This document shows, one piece after another, positions 9,166 through 16,892 of a DNA stretch of 19,462 nucleotides. The first letter of the stretch is position 1, and each line of letters begins with the position of its first letter. The position numbers and the translations under genes are program-made. Below the pieces are notes generated by a model that searched no databases, was not told where the DNA came from, and worked only from the letters and a program-made list of their open reading frames with translations. Origin of the DNA: a bacterium (GTDB lineage Bacteria; Patescibacteriota; Patescibacteriia; Patescibacteriales; GWE2-39-37); assembly GCA_021786695.1 (NCBI GenBank), contig JAJYMT010000055.1:1-19462 (forward strand). Reading direction: 5' to 3'.

Positions 9166-11763
9166 CTAGCGGGAGAATAATTTATCAAAATCATCGTCGC
9201 CCGGCTTGGCAATTTTTTTCGGTTTTGCGGATGCCGGCGGCTCTTCTTCGCTGTATACGTCGTCCAGTTTCATTTTGTTTTTCACCGGCTCATCTTTATC
9301 TTCGGCTTCTTTGTTGTTGTCTTCTTCCTCGTCCGTATCTTCGTCCTCCTCCTCGTTCTGCTCGTCATCGCCTTCATCCTCTTCATCTTCACCAGCATCC
9401 TCCTTATCTTCTTCCCCGTCATCATCTTCCTCCACCTCGTCGTCGGTCTTCAAAAATTCATCCGGCGCCTCGGCCTCGTCGCGATTATGCAAAGACACGC
9501 CCGACACGCCCTGGCTAATCGTCGCTTCGTACTCCTCGCGGCTGACCATCACCTCGCGCGGCTTGGAGCCGTTCGGCGGACCGATCACGCCCTGCTCCTC
9601 GAGCAGATCCAAAATCTTGGCCGCCCGGCCGTAGCCGATGCCGAGCCGGCGCTGCAGATACGAGGTCGAGGCGCGGCCGGCGTTGATCACCGCCTCTTTC
9701 GCCTCTTCCAAGAGGTCGTCCGAATCGCCGCCGCCGCCATCGAAGGCCACCGGCGCCATGCCTTTGACCTTCTGCGGCCGCGTCAGGTCCTCGATGAATT
9801 TCAATTCGCCGGCCTGCTGGCGGATATGGGAAACGACCTTCTTGATCTCAGCGGTGTTGACGAAAGCGCCCTGGATGCGCACCGGCTTGGCCATCTCGGC
9901 ATTGATGAACAGCATATCGCCCTTGCCCAGGAGGTTTTCGGCGCCGGAGCCGTCCAGGATGGTCTTTGAATCCACGCCCGAGGTGACGGCGAAGGCGATG
10001 CGCGCCGGCAGGTTGGCCTTGATCAGGCCGGTGATGACGGTGACGTCCGGCCGCTGGGTGGCGATGATCAGGTGGATGCCGGCCGCCCGTCCCTTTTGCG
10101 CCAGGCGCACGATGCCGGCCTCGATGTCTTTGGCCGCCACGGTTTTGAGGTCGGCCAGCTCATCGATCACGAAAACCAAATACGGCAGTTTGCTGATTTT
10201 TTTCTGTCTGACCGCGAACTGGTTGTACTCCTGGATGTTGGCTTGGTGGTATTTGGCCAGGATGTCGAAACGGCGGTCCATCTCGTTGATGCACCAGCGC
10301 ATGGCGTTGATGGTCTTGTCGGCCTCGGTGATCACCGGCGCGAGCAGGTGCGGCAGACCGTCGAACATCGCCATGCCGACCCGCTTCGGGTCGATCAGTA
10401 CCAGGCGCAGGTCGTCGGGGTTGTTCTGATACAACAGGCCGACGATGATCGAATTCAGGCAGACCGATTTGCCGGAGTTGGTCTGGCCCGCGACTAAGAG
10501 ATGCGGCATCTTCACCAGGTCGTAAAACCAGATCTTGCCGCCGACGTCCTTGCCGAGCGGCACCATCAGGGACGATTTACGCACGGTGAACTGGTCGCTT
10601 TCCAAGAGTTCGCGCAGGCCGACCGTGGCGGTCGCCTGGTTCGGCACCTCGATGCCGACCAGCGACTTCTTGGGGATCGGCGCCTCGATGCGGATCGGAT
10701 GCGCGGCCAAAGCCAGCGACAGATTGTTGTTTAGAGCGACGATTTTTGAAAGCATGATGCCATCGGCCGGCTTGAAGGTGTACTGCGCCACCGTCGGGCC
10801 GACCGTCACCTCGCCCATCTCGACCGGAATGCCGAAATGCTCCATCGTCCGCCGGATGGTCTCGACGTTGGACTTCACGTCCCCGGCGGTCGGCTTGCCG
10901 ATTTTTCCTGACAGCAGATCCAGGGGTATGTTGATTTTCACGTTGCTCGGCTGCCAGATATTGACCGCGGCGGCCGCGATCGGCAGCGCCGCCTGCCCCG
11001 GAAGATGTTTTCTGGTAAACTCTTCTTCTTTGTCGTCATTCTCTTCTTCGTTTTCGTCTTTTGTCTCCTCATCTTCATTATCTTCTTCCGCATCCTCTTC
11101 AGTTTCTTGCTCCGTCGGTTCCTCTTCCGCCTCTTCCTGTTCATCCTCTTCCGCCCCTTCTTCCTCCGGCTCGTCTTTGCGGTTGAAAATTTTTGCCACC
11201 AGCCAGCGGATCGGGAACAAGATCTTGCCGATGATGCTGTCGGCGCCGAACAGGCCGGTCAGTGTCTTGTTGAACATCGTCATCAGCGAAACGAAAAACA
11301 GCGCCAAGAGCAGTATCAGCGCGCCCCACAGGCCGGCCAAATTCACCATCGAGGAGGCGAGATAATAGCCGAAGTATCCTCCGCCCTTGCCGAGCGCGAT
11401 GTTCCTCTGCCACTCGTTGCTCGGGTTGATGATGTGCATCAATGCCAAGAGTGACAAAGAAAACATCACGCCGCCCAGATAGACGTAGCCGCGCACGCCC
11501 TGCTCGCGATACAAAAGGAACCCCCAGGCGAGCAAGAGGATCGGGAAGACCCAGCGGCCCCAGCCGAACAGGAAGGAGATGCCCGAAAGCAGGTATTCGC
11601 CGAGCGTTCCGGCCAGGCCGAACAGCGAAAGAAAACTGATGGCGCCGAGCGCCAGCACCAGCACGATGAAGATGCCTTTTTTCGTTTCCGGGTCCAGGTC
11701 CAATTTCGGCAGATAATCGAGCGGCCCCTTGCCGAAAAATTTGCGGTATTTTTTACGAGCCAT
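9166..11763 (-). CDS. ftsK: DNA translocase FtsK/SpoIIIE with acidic C-terminal extension
   Basis: Hexameric DNA pump of the division septum that clears and segregates chromosomes. Numbered from the ATG at 11763 (MARKKYRKFFGKG): about four membrane helices span 30-165, and a strongly acidic linker 197-250 follows. The motor has Walker A GQTNSGKS (426-433) and Walker B LVFVIDELAD (529-538). The winged-helix gamma domain is at about 681-740 (YLQRRLGIGYGRAAKILDLL, then GVIGP). FtsK normally ends there, but this protein goes on for about 120 residues, with an Asp/Glu-rich stretch and a basic end (PKKIAKPGDDDFDKLFSR). A TTG six codons upstream (11781) is an alternative start but less likely. The gene follows the LTD protein gene but has its own extended -10 promoter. 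Confidence 0.94.
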   Translation of the reverse strand: MARKKYRKFFGKGPLDYLPKLDLDPETKKGIFIVLVLALGAISFLSLFGLAGTLGEYLLSGISFLFGWGRWVFPILLLAWGFLLYREQGVRGYVYLGGVMFSLSLLALMHIINPSNEWQRNIALGKGGGYFGYYLASSMVNLAGLWGALILLLALFFVSLMTMFNKTLTGLFGADSIIGKILFPIRWLVAKIFNRKDEPEEEGAEEDEQEEAEEEPTEQETEEDAEEDNEDEETKDENEEENDDKEEEFTRKHLPGQAALPIAAAAVNIWQPSNVKINIPLDLLSGKIGKPTAGDVKSNVETIRRTMEHFGIPVEMGEVTVGPTVAQYTFKPADGIMLSKIVALNNNLSLALAAHPIRIEAPIPKKSLVGIEVPNQATATVGLRELLESDQFTVRKSSLMVPLGKDVGGKIWFYDLVKMPHLLVAGQTNSGKSVCLNSIIVGLLYQNNPDDLRLVLIDPKRVGMAMFDGLPHLLAPVITEADKTINAMRWCINEMDRRFDILAKYHQANIQEYNQFAVRQKKISKLPYLVFVIDELADLKTVAAKDIEAGIVRLAQKGRAAGIHLIIATQRPDVTVITGLIKANLPARIAFAVTSGVDSKTILDGSGAENLLGKGDMLFINAEMAKPVRIQGAFVNTAEIKKVVSHIRQQAGELKFIEDLTRPQKVKGMAPVAFDGGGGDSDDLLEEAKEAVINAGRASTSYLQRRLGIGYGRAAKILDLLEEQGVIGPPNGSKPREVMVSREEYEATISQGVSGVSLHNRDEAEAPDEFLKTDDEVEEDDDGEEDKEDAGEDEEDEGDDEQNEEEDEDTDEEEDNNKEAEDKDEPVKNKMKLDDVYSEEEPPASAKPKKIAKPGDDDFDKLFSR

Positions 11764-11816
11764 AGTTTGTTTTAAACACAATAACGAGGCGACAGGTTGC
11801 CCCTTTTCTTTAATGA

Positions 11817-11822
11817 ATTATA
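11817..11822 (-). promoter_or_regulatory. Extended -10 element upstream of ftsK
   Basis: On minus: TGT directly followed by a perfect TATAAT (11822-11817), an extended -10. No good -35 lies at the expected distance (TTAAAT at best). It is 54 bases upstream of the ftsK ATG. Confidence 0.5.
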
Positions 11823-11864
11823 ACACAAATATGAGAATAATTTAAAGTTTAAAAATCAAAGTGC

Positions 11865-11921
11865 AAAATGACAGTTTAAAATGAAAAATTAAAAACATTT
11901 TACATTTTTCATTGTCATTTT
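11865..11921. repeat. AT-rich nested inverted repeat between LTD gene and ftsK
   Basis: AAAATGACA (11865-11873) pairs with TGTCATTTT (11913-11921), and AATGAAAAAT (11880-11889) pairs with ATTTTTCATT (11904-11913). The stem is almost GC-free. It follows the LTD stop and precedes the ftsK promoter, so it may weakly end that operon. The style matches the AT-rich gap at 8250-8363. Confidence 0.5.
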
Positions 11922-11933
11922 AATTTTTTATTT

Positions 11934-14015
11934 TTACATTTTAATTTTTTGTCTATACTTCACCAACATCCCCGCCAGAACCAAAATCACTCCCCCGGCG
12001 ATGACCAGCAGATACTTCAAGAGTTCCGACTGTTGGTCGCGAGGCGGCACGGACCAATCGCCGGCCGTTGGTTCGCCGTAGGTAGCGGCGTCGGCGGCGT
12101 CCGGCCGTACGATGTCGGCGAGTCGGCGCGGCAGGACGCGCAGGCCGCTCGCGGTCTTTTCCACCACGCCGGTCACCTCGGCCTTTTCGCCGGCGCGGAT
12201 CGACTTCGCGTCGATGCCGGTCGCGGCCTTGATATAGACCACCGCTTCCTCGCTCGAGTCGTCGAGATAGATGGTCGAGCCGCTGCGCTTGGTCACCTCG
12301 CCGGCGACCTTGACCAGTCGGCCGAGCCGCGTCTCATCGAGTTCGCTGCAGGCGATCTTTTCGGCCGCCGGCTCGCTTTCGCGGCCAAGCACCCTGATGT
12401 CGCCCGCGGATTTGGTCTTCAGGCGCGGCAGGCCGCTTTGCTCGCCCCACTCGCCCGCCACCTCCACCCGATCCCCGATAGAGATCCTGGGGAAATCCTT
12501 TTTATAACTATAGATTTGCGCCGGCCGCTCGCCGCCCAGATAAAAGATCTGCGAACCCAAGACGCCAGGCGGCACCAGCACCGTGCCGGTCAGGCGGGCA
12601 AATCCTTTTCTGGCCGAAGGGGTCTTTTTATTTGAGGCCGCGATCTTCACGCCCGCAACTTTTCCGGTGCCGGCCGCTTTTTTTGTCTTGCCGATCGCGG
12701 CGGTTGAAATTTTCTCGCCGTTCGGCCCCAAAACTTTAATCGTCGCCTCTTCGCGCACCTCGTTTTCCTGGTCGCCGGCGGTCAGCCGCACCACGTAATT
12801 CCCCGGCTGCAAAAAAGTGTGCTCCGCGGTCATCAGGTCATTGGTCGCGCCGTCGCCAAAATCCCAGCTAAAAGTCAGCGGCCTGCCTTCAGGATCAAAA
12901 ATATCAGAACTGTCAAAAACCACCGGCGCACCGGCGCGCGCCTCTTTTGGAAACACTACCTCCAGCCGCGGCGGCGCGTTATAATAATTCTTCGTCCCCG
13001 GTGTCGGCCGCGAACACCACTGCCATTTCCCGCGCTCGTCCAGGCAATAGCTTTTCCCTGCCTCCGCCTTTTTGTACTTGACCTGGTCGATCAATTTACC
13101 CGTCGCTGAATACAGCTTGAGCGTATCGTCCAGATTGGCAAGCGGCAGACGGCTGACTGAGCGCCAAAGCGTCAGATAGCCCTTGCGCGCGACGCTGGAA
13201 CTCGCCCGATCCTTGAATTGAAAGTTGCCGAGCTTGGTTTCCAACCGCCAATCCGACAAATTTATTTCATTATCATTCGGATTATAGAGTTCAATGAACT
13301 CCGTCAGATCATCCGGCCCGGCCGGATTAGGCAGCAGTTCATTTATTATCGGTTCTTCAGCCACCTGTTTTTTAACCGTCGCTTCGCTGGCGTCAACGGA
13401 TGTTCCTGCGGATGCTTGATTTGTATTCGTTGAACTGGCGGTAGTCGTAGCAACTTCCTCTTCAATAACCAACCCGGCACTATTTGCCGCCTTCGGCGTG
13501 CCGCCGGGCGCCGCGCTCGTCTGCCATGTTCCATCCGCCTTCCTTTCCATGGTCGCCTTGGTCGCATTATCCCCCGCTGGCCAGCCTGCCTCGCCGGCAG
13601 GCGGGCCGCCCGAACCATCTATCCGGTCAACGACCGCGCCGCTCGCATCAAGAAGTTCCAAAATCTCGCCGGAATTGGACAGCGAGCCGACATAGATCTG
13701 ATCAGCCATCACCGCCGGCAGGGTGTTGTCATCGGTTCGCTCCAGCAAAAAATAACCGCCGGCCGAAATCTTGCCAGCCAGATTAATTACCGGCGAGCCG
13801 TCGGTCGCGCGCAAAATCCAGCCAGCTAAATCCACCTCCGCCTCGCCCGTGTTTTTCAATTCCAGCCACTCATTGTTCGCACTCTCCGCCGTCCCCATCC
13901 AGGCGACTTCGTTAATTAAAATTCCGGCTGTCTGCGCCCTGGCGGTCGAGCCATAAAAAAATCCTGCGAACGAAATTAACAGGATGAATAGATACGCCTT
14001 CTTGTTTTGGTTCAT
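11934..14015 (-). CDS. Exported lamin-tail-domain protein with PKD and OB-like domains, membrane-anchored
   Basis: A 693-residue surface protein. The signal peptide is 1-28 (hydrophobic 8-21, AQT after the likely cut). LTD 1 is at about 30-150 (ILINEVAWMGT, then NEWLELKNTG and VDLAGW). A Thr/Ser/Ala linker leads to LTD 2 at about 222-345 (PIINELLPNPAG, FIELYNPNDNEINLSDW), which has a Cys pair, C324 and C334. A PKD domain lies at about 348-428 (FSWDFGDGATND, then GNYVVRLTA), then OB-like beta domains at about 470-635 (GDRVEVAGEW, KAEVTGVV). The C-terminal membrane helix is 665-685 (LLKYLLVIAGGVILVLAGML) with a basic end. Family knowledge suggests a cell-surface or adhesive protein, and the OB-like part may bind nucleic acid; both are inference. 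The start ATG lies 5 bases after the nucleotidyltransferase stop, so the two are co-transcribed. Confidence 0.88.
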   Translation of the reverse strand: MNQNKKAYLFILLISFAGFFYGSTARAQTAGILINEVAWMGTAESANNEWLELKNTGEAEVDLAGWILRATDGSPVINLAGKISAGGYFLLERTDDNTLPAVMADQIYVGSLSNSGEILELLDASGAVVDRIDGSGGPPAGEAGWPAGDNATKATMERKADGTWQTSAAPGGTPKAANSAGLVIEEEVATTTASSTNTNQASAGTSVDASEATVKKQVAEEPIINELLPNPAGPDDLTEFIELYNPNDNEINLSDWRLETKLGNFQFKDRASSSVARKGYLTLWRSVSRLPLANLDDTLKLYSATGKLIDQVKYKKAEAGKSYCLDERGKWQWCSRPTPGTKNYYNAPPRLEVVFPKEARAGAPVVFDSSDIFDPEGRPLTFSWDFGDGATNDLMTAEHTFLQPGNYVVRLTAGDQENEVREEATIKVLGPNGEKISTAAIGKTKKAAGTGKVAGVKIAASNKKTPSARKGFARLTGTVLVPPGVLGSQIFYLGGERPAQIYSYKKDFPRISIGDRVEVAGEWGEQSGLPRLKTKSAGDIRVLGRESEPAAEKIACSELDETRLGRLVKVAGEVTKRSGSTIYLDDSSEEAVVYIKAATGIDAKSIRAGEKAEVTGVVEKTASGLRVLPRRLADIVRPDAADAATYGEPTAGDWSVPPRDQQSELLKYLLVIAGGVILVLAGMLVKYRQKIKM
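13584..13602. repeat. GC palindrome inside the LTD coding sequence
   Basis: A hairpin GCCTGCC-TCGCC-GGCAGGC lies in frame in the LTD gene and encodes the PPAGEAGWPAG stretch at the end of LTD 1. Palindromes of this type (CCTGCC/GGCAGG) are, from memory, common dispersed repeats in CPR genomes. The reading frame is kept open. Confidence 0.55.
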
Positions 14016-14020
14016 AAATA

Positions 14021-14767
14021 TTATTTTAAATATTTTTCCACGATAGAGAGCTGCTCCGGCGTATTGATGCCGAAACCCTCAACGATGTTATCAATCACCT
14101 TCGCCTGGATTTTTTGCCCCTGTTCGCGGGCGAGGCCTACCAAGTCAGTCAAATAATATTCTTTCGCATTATTGAAATCTTGCAGCTTATCAATATTTTG
14201 CCACAGCCAATCGGCTTGGAAACAATAATAACCCAGATTCACCTCGGTAATTTTTTTCTCTTGCTCGCTCGCGTCTTTGAGTTCCACGATACGTTCAACT
14301 TGTCCATCGTCTCCGCGCACGATCCGGCCGAAATTATAAAAAATGGTAAAATCACCGTCAAAATTTTCAACCCGGCCGGTGGTCAGGGTCAGGGTTGCCC
14401 CGGCGTCTTCGTGTGCCGCTGCTAATTTTAACAAGGTTGCCTCGCCGAGCAACGGATGATCTCCGGGTAAAACGATGATCCGTTCAAAGCCCTGATTTTC
14501 CAGCTCGGCTCGCGCGCAGGCGACCGCGTGCCCGGTGCCGAGCTGCTCCCCCTGCCAGACATAGTGAAGTTTATTGCCGGTTGCCTCAACCACTTTTTCG
14601 CCCTGATAGCCGACGATGATCGTCGGTCGGGCGCAAACCCTTTCAACCGCTTTAAGCAAACGTAAAATAATCGGAATGCCGCCGGCCTCCACCAAAACCT
14701 TCGGACCTTCCGCGTTCATCCGCATGCCCTTGCCGCCCGCCAAAATAATTATCTGTGTCTTTTCCAT
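14021..14767 (-). CDS. GlmU-like sugar-1-phosphate nucleotidyltransferase, single domain
   Basis: A 248-residue enzyme matching the N-terminal uridylyltransferase domain of GlmU. Visible motifs are LAGGKGMRM (9-17, nucleotide loop), PKVLV (22-26), QLGTGHAV (75-82), LPGDHPLL (100-107, metal Asp), EVNLGYYCF, and NAKEYYLTDLV, the GlmU NAQGEYYLTD equivalent. The family transfers a nucleotide to a sugar phosphate, most likely UTP to GlcNAc-1-phosphate for cell-wall precursors. The left-handed beta-helix acetyltransferase half of GlmU is absent, so acetylation would need another enzyme. Specificity is inferred, and a different sugar is possible. It is the first gene of a two-gene unit with the LTD protein. 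The start ATG at 14767 has no Shine-Dalgarno. Confidence 0.85.
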   Translation of the reverse strand: MEKTQIIILAGGKGMRMNAEGPKVLVEAGGIPIILRLLKAVERVCARPTIIVGYQGEKVVEATGNKLHYVWQGEQLGTGHAVACARAELENQGFERIIVLPGDHPLLGEATLLKLAAAHEDAGATLTLTTGRVENFDGDFTIFYNFGRIVRGDDGQVERIVELKDASEQEKKITEVNLGYYCFQADWLWQNIDKLQDFNNAKEYYLTDLVGLAREQGQKIQAKVIDNIVEGFGINTPEQLSIVEKYLK

Positions 14768-14786
14768 TTGAAAGTAAAAATGAAGT

Positions 14787-14814
14787 GAAAATAAAATTAG
14801 CCCGGGAGGGCTAA
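14787..14814 (-). promoter_or_regulatory. Terminator-like hairpin in the nucleotidyltransferase leader
   Basis: On minus: TTAGCCC-TCCC-GGGCTAA (14814-14797) followed by TTTTATTTTC (14796-14787). It lies after the promoter at 14837-14865 and about 20 bases before the start codon, the position of an attenuator. No leader peptide or ligand-binding fold is recognised. Confidence 0.45.
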
Positions 14815-14836
14815 ACCGCCGAAAATTTATATTATA

Positions 14837-14865
14837 ATTTTAGCGAATTCTTAAGTTTAGGTCAA
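14837..14865 (-). promoter_or_regulatory. Promoter of the nucleotidyltransferase-LTD unit
   Basis: On minus: TTGACC (14865-14860), 17-bp spacer, TAAAAT (14842-14837). Its -35 lies three bases from the -35 of the divergent plus-strand promoter. Confidence 0.6.
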
Positions 14866-14868
14866 AAA

Positions 14869-14897
14869 TTGACAAACACTTCAAGATTCAATAAAGT
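14869..14897 (+). promoter_or_regulatory. Promoter of the 289-aa orphan gene
   Basis: TTGACA (14869-14874), 17-bp spacer, TAAAGT (14892-14897). A start near 14904 would place the first Shine-Dalgarno at the very 5' end of the message. The hexamers are identical to those of the S1 promoter. Confidence 0.65.
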
Positions 14898-14954
14898 AAC
14901 GCGCAAGGAGGTTGTTTTTTGAACCTTCAAAATCCAAAGAAGGAGGTCCTGTCC

Positions 14955-15824
14955 ATGCTCAGAGATTCGAGCGAACATGGAACTGACCGCCGCACAAAGT
15001 GCACCAATGAACTGGACGAGCTGATCGATTCCGGGCTGGATCGCCGGGCGCAGATGCAAGAACAGTGCAGAGACGTAGCTGCCGGAATCACCCAGGGCTT
15101 ACCGAACCTTTCCTGGTCGGAGGCCCGCATGATCGGCGGTGACAAATCGCGCTTTCAGCGGCGCATCCGGACAGTCCTCAAGGAAGAGGTGAGCATCATG
15201 CGCCAGGAAAAGTTCATCGACGAATGGCTCAAGCTCTATCCTTCGGCCTTCGACGTTCGCGATCTCTCCCGCCGCGATTTCCGTCCCTTGAGCGAGAACG
15301 ACGCGGAACACGACCCCTTCACCTGGCTGGTGATGGACTACGGTCGCCTCAAGCTGGAAAAAATCCTGGAAAAACTACCGCCCTGGGGACTGGAAATTGA
15401 TGACAGGTTACCGAACGGAGAAATGTGGCATCGACGGAATTACTGCAACATTTCATCGTCTCTCCGGCTCATCCACCTTCTGGATGAAACCGAGGCGCAT
15501 GATCTGATCCGCGAACATCTGGCGAAAAAAAACGAGTCCGGTATCAGCTTGAGGGAACTTCTGCTGTTGCTTTTTCTCCTGAAATTCGTCTGGGGCCGGA
15601 ACAGTTCTTTCGGCGGCGGTTTCTGGAAACGACTGCCTCGTGCCTTAAAAAAACCGATCCTCTGCCTTGGCTCGGGATTTAAGTACAAGGTCGCGGAAGG
15701 GGTAATCCCCATTGTTGAAGTCAGGGAAGACGGACTTGTAATATCCGCTGGGCGTTGCGGTCCGAATATTTCGGGAGCGGAAATCAAGAAGTTTACCACC
15801 CTCCGTGTCCACCCACACGCCTAA
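14955..15824 (+). CDS. Hypothetical protein, 289 aa, two possible starts
   Basis: Not recognised. It is a soluble protein with a helical, charged N-terminal half (about residues 1-130) and a Leu-rich helix (SLRELLLLLFLLKFVWG) that is more likely buried than a true membrane segment. The C-terminal part looks like beta strands (ILCLGSGFKYKVAEGVIPIV, then GLVISAGRCG). I chose the ATG at 14955, which has GAAGGAGG eight bases upstream. An in-frame TTG at 14919 also has a perfect AAGGAGG (14905-14911) seven bases upstream and would add 12 residues (MNLQNPKKEVLS). The gene has its own promoter, divergent from the nucleotidyltransferase unit, and a strong terminator. It is the left member of the orphan block. 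Confidence 0.8.
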   Translation: MLRDSSEHGTDRRTKCTNELDELIDSGLDRRAQMQEQCRDVAAGITQGLPNLSWSEARMIGGDKSRFQRRIRTVLKEEVSIMRQEKFIDEWLKLYPSAFDVRDLSRRDFRPLSENDAEHDPFTWLVMDYGRLKLEKILEKLPPWGLEIDDRLPNGEMWHRRNYCNISSSLRLIHLLDETEAHDLIREHLAKKNESGISLRELLLLLFLLKFVWGRNSSFGGGFWKRLPRALKKPILCLGSGFKYKVAEGVIPIVEVREDGLVISAGRCGPNISGAEIKKFTTLRVHPHA

Positions 15825-15853
15825 GCGTTCGCCCACGTACTAAAACACACACC

Positions 15854-15880
15854 AGGCCACGACTCGTCGTGGCCTTTTTT
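15854..15880 (+). terminator. Intrinsic terminator of the 289-aa orphan gene
   Basis: A 9-bp perfect stem AGGCCACGA (15854-15862) with TCGTGGCCT (15867-15875), tetraloop CTCG, then TTTTT. It lies 30 bases past the stop codon. Confidence 0.93.
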
Positions 15881-15916
15881 AATTAGAAAAACCGGCCTCC
15901 TTGCGGAAGCCGGTTT
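15881..15916 (-). terminator. Intrinsic terminator of the 256-aa orphan gene
   Basis: On minus: an AAACCGGC/GCCGGTTT stem (15916-15909 with 15896-15889), extended by four more pairs to a GCAA (GNRA) loop, followed by TTCTAATT. It starts eight bases past the stop of the converging gene, back to back with the plus-strand terminator. Confidence 0.88.
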
Positions 15917-15924
15917 GGCTTGTT

Positions 15925-16695
15925 TCATGCTTCAGGCGGGGCTTTACGGCTCAAAGACCTGCTAACATCTTCGAGCACGGCGAGACGCTTTTCGTACTCA
16001 AAAGACGGAAGCTGCCCTGCTGATTTCTTTCTTTTTTTATGACTCCAAATAAGGTACTTGAGGGTGGTCACTACCTTAGACCTGAGAGCGGTGTCGTGCG
16101 CCTGCTTGATCAGCAGCAATGCCCTTTCAGCCCGCGGCCAAATGGCGTCCAAGTTATGGCTCGCCCCATGCAACTCCAAGCACAGGTCATTCAATAATTC
16201 AGCCATAAATTCCTGTATATGCCCATCATCTATACGCCCATCATCGTGGCTATGTGGATCATAGGGCTTGGCGCGCTTCTTCAACTTGCCGACGATCATT
16301 TTGGATAATTGATCGGGCGTGATCGGTGGAAATATACGGTTGTAGAGCGCCGGGTTTTTTCGAATGTCGACCAAGGCGAACTTGATCGCCCGCTCCGCCT
16401 TGTCGGTATAAATATACCACTCCAAAACTTTGGCGGCCATTTCGTTGTCGCGCTGCTTTAAAAGATCGATGATGCATTTCTCCGCCCACCCTGCCTGATG
16501 ATTGCCAATCTCTACCACGCCGTCGTCAAGATTATAACGCCTCATCCTTGCCAAGCAGGCCTCGCGGACATCTTCGATCGGCCATTCCTCAAAGGTGGTG
16601 AACGGTGATTGCTCGGCCAATTTCAAAAATGCGTCGCGAGCCATGGTCCTCTTGAACCGAAACTCTGCCTTCCCTTCCAGATCCGTTCCTGCCAT
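15925..16695 (-). CDS. Hypothetical protein, 256 aa, helical
   Basis: Not recognised. It has no signal peptide or membrane helix. It looks almost wholly alpha-helical, with repeated charged helices (CIIDLLKQRDNEMAAKVLEW, AERAIKFALVDIRK, AELLNDLCLELHG, AERALLLIKQAHDTAL), somewhat like a helical-repeat scaffold, though no named repeat fits. A basic stretch KKRAKPYDPHSHDDGRIDDG sits mid-protein, and WSHKKRKKS lies near the end. The ATG at 16695 was chosen because AAAGGAG lies upstream at good spacing. An upstream in-frame ATG (16758) would add a Pro/Gly-rich 21 residues translated from leader hairpins and is unlikely. It has its own promoter and terminator. Confidence 0.78.
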   Translation of the reverse strand: MAGTDLEGKAEFRFKRTMARDAFLKLAEQSPFTTFEEWPIEDVREACLARMRRYNLDDGVVEIGNHQAGWAEKCIIDLLKQRDNEMAAKVLEWYIYTDKAERAIKFALVDIRKNPALYNRIFPPITPDQLSKMIVGKLKKRAKPYDPHSHDDGRIDDGHIQEFMAELLNDLCLELHGASHNLDAIWPRAERALLLIKQAHDTALRSKVVTTLKYLIWSHKKRKKSAGQLPSFEYEKRLAVLEDVSRSLSRKAPPEA

Positions 16696-16708
16696 TACCG
16701 TCTCCTTT

Positions 16709-16749
16709 GGTCCGGTCGGACCCACCCCCATATTTGCGCCGGTCGGCGC
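16709..16749 (-). promoter_or_regulatory. Tandem hairpins with identical loops in the 256-aa gene leader
   Basis: On minus: GCGCC-GACC-GGCGC (16749-16736), 13 bases, then GGTCC-GACC-GGACC (16722-16709), ending directly before the AAAGGAG ribosome-binding site. Both stems are 5 bp, with different sequences but the same GACC loop. Such covariation suggests a structured RNA signal or a protein-binding site. Confidence 0.55.
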
Positions 16750-16760
16750 GGGGATCATTC

Positions 16761-16789
16761 AATTTATATAAATACTGCGATTGTGTCAA
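16761..16789 (-). promoter_or_regulatory. Promoter of the 256-aa orphan gene
   Basis: On minus: perfect TTGACA (16789-16784), then TAAATT (16766-16761) after 17 bp; an alternative TATAAA (16768-16763) has a 15-bp spacer. The predicted start gives a leader of about 60 nt that contains both hairpins. Confidence 0.65.
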
Positions 16790-16807
16790 CTCAAATGCCC
16801 CTTCAAC

Positions 16808-16835
16808 AAAAAAAGCTGGCGGGGTTAGCGCCAGC
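16808..16835 (-). terminator. Intrinsic terminator of the 144-aa gene (repeat copy 1)
   Basis: On minus: GCTGGCG (16835-16829), 7-nt loop, CGCCAGC (16821-16815), then seven T (16814-16808). All 28 bases are identical to 17494-17521. It lies 58 bases past the 144-aa gene's stop. Confidence 0.9.
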
Positions 16836-16892
16836 ATGGAAAGATCCTTGCGGGTGTTTAATCTTGCGACGATATATTCTCTGCCGATTGCC

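Noticed and set aside
9206..9634. Ser-rich plus-strand open frame
   Set aside because: It is the antisense image of the acidic FtsK tail (GAA/GAT codons read back as TTC/ATC/TCC), not a gene.
16696..16758. N-terminal extension of the 256-aa protein from ATG 16758
   Set aside because: The segment is the hairpin-bearing leader, with no ribosome site before 16758 and an ideal AAAGGAG before 16695.
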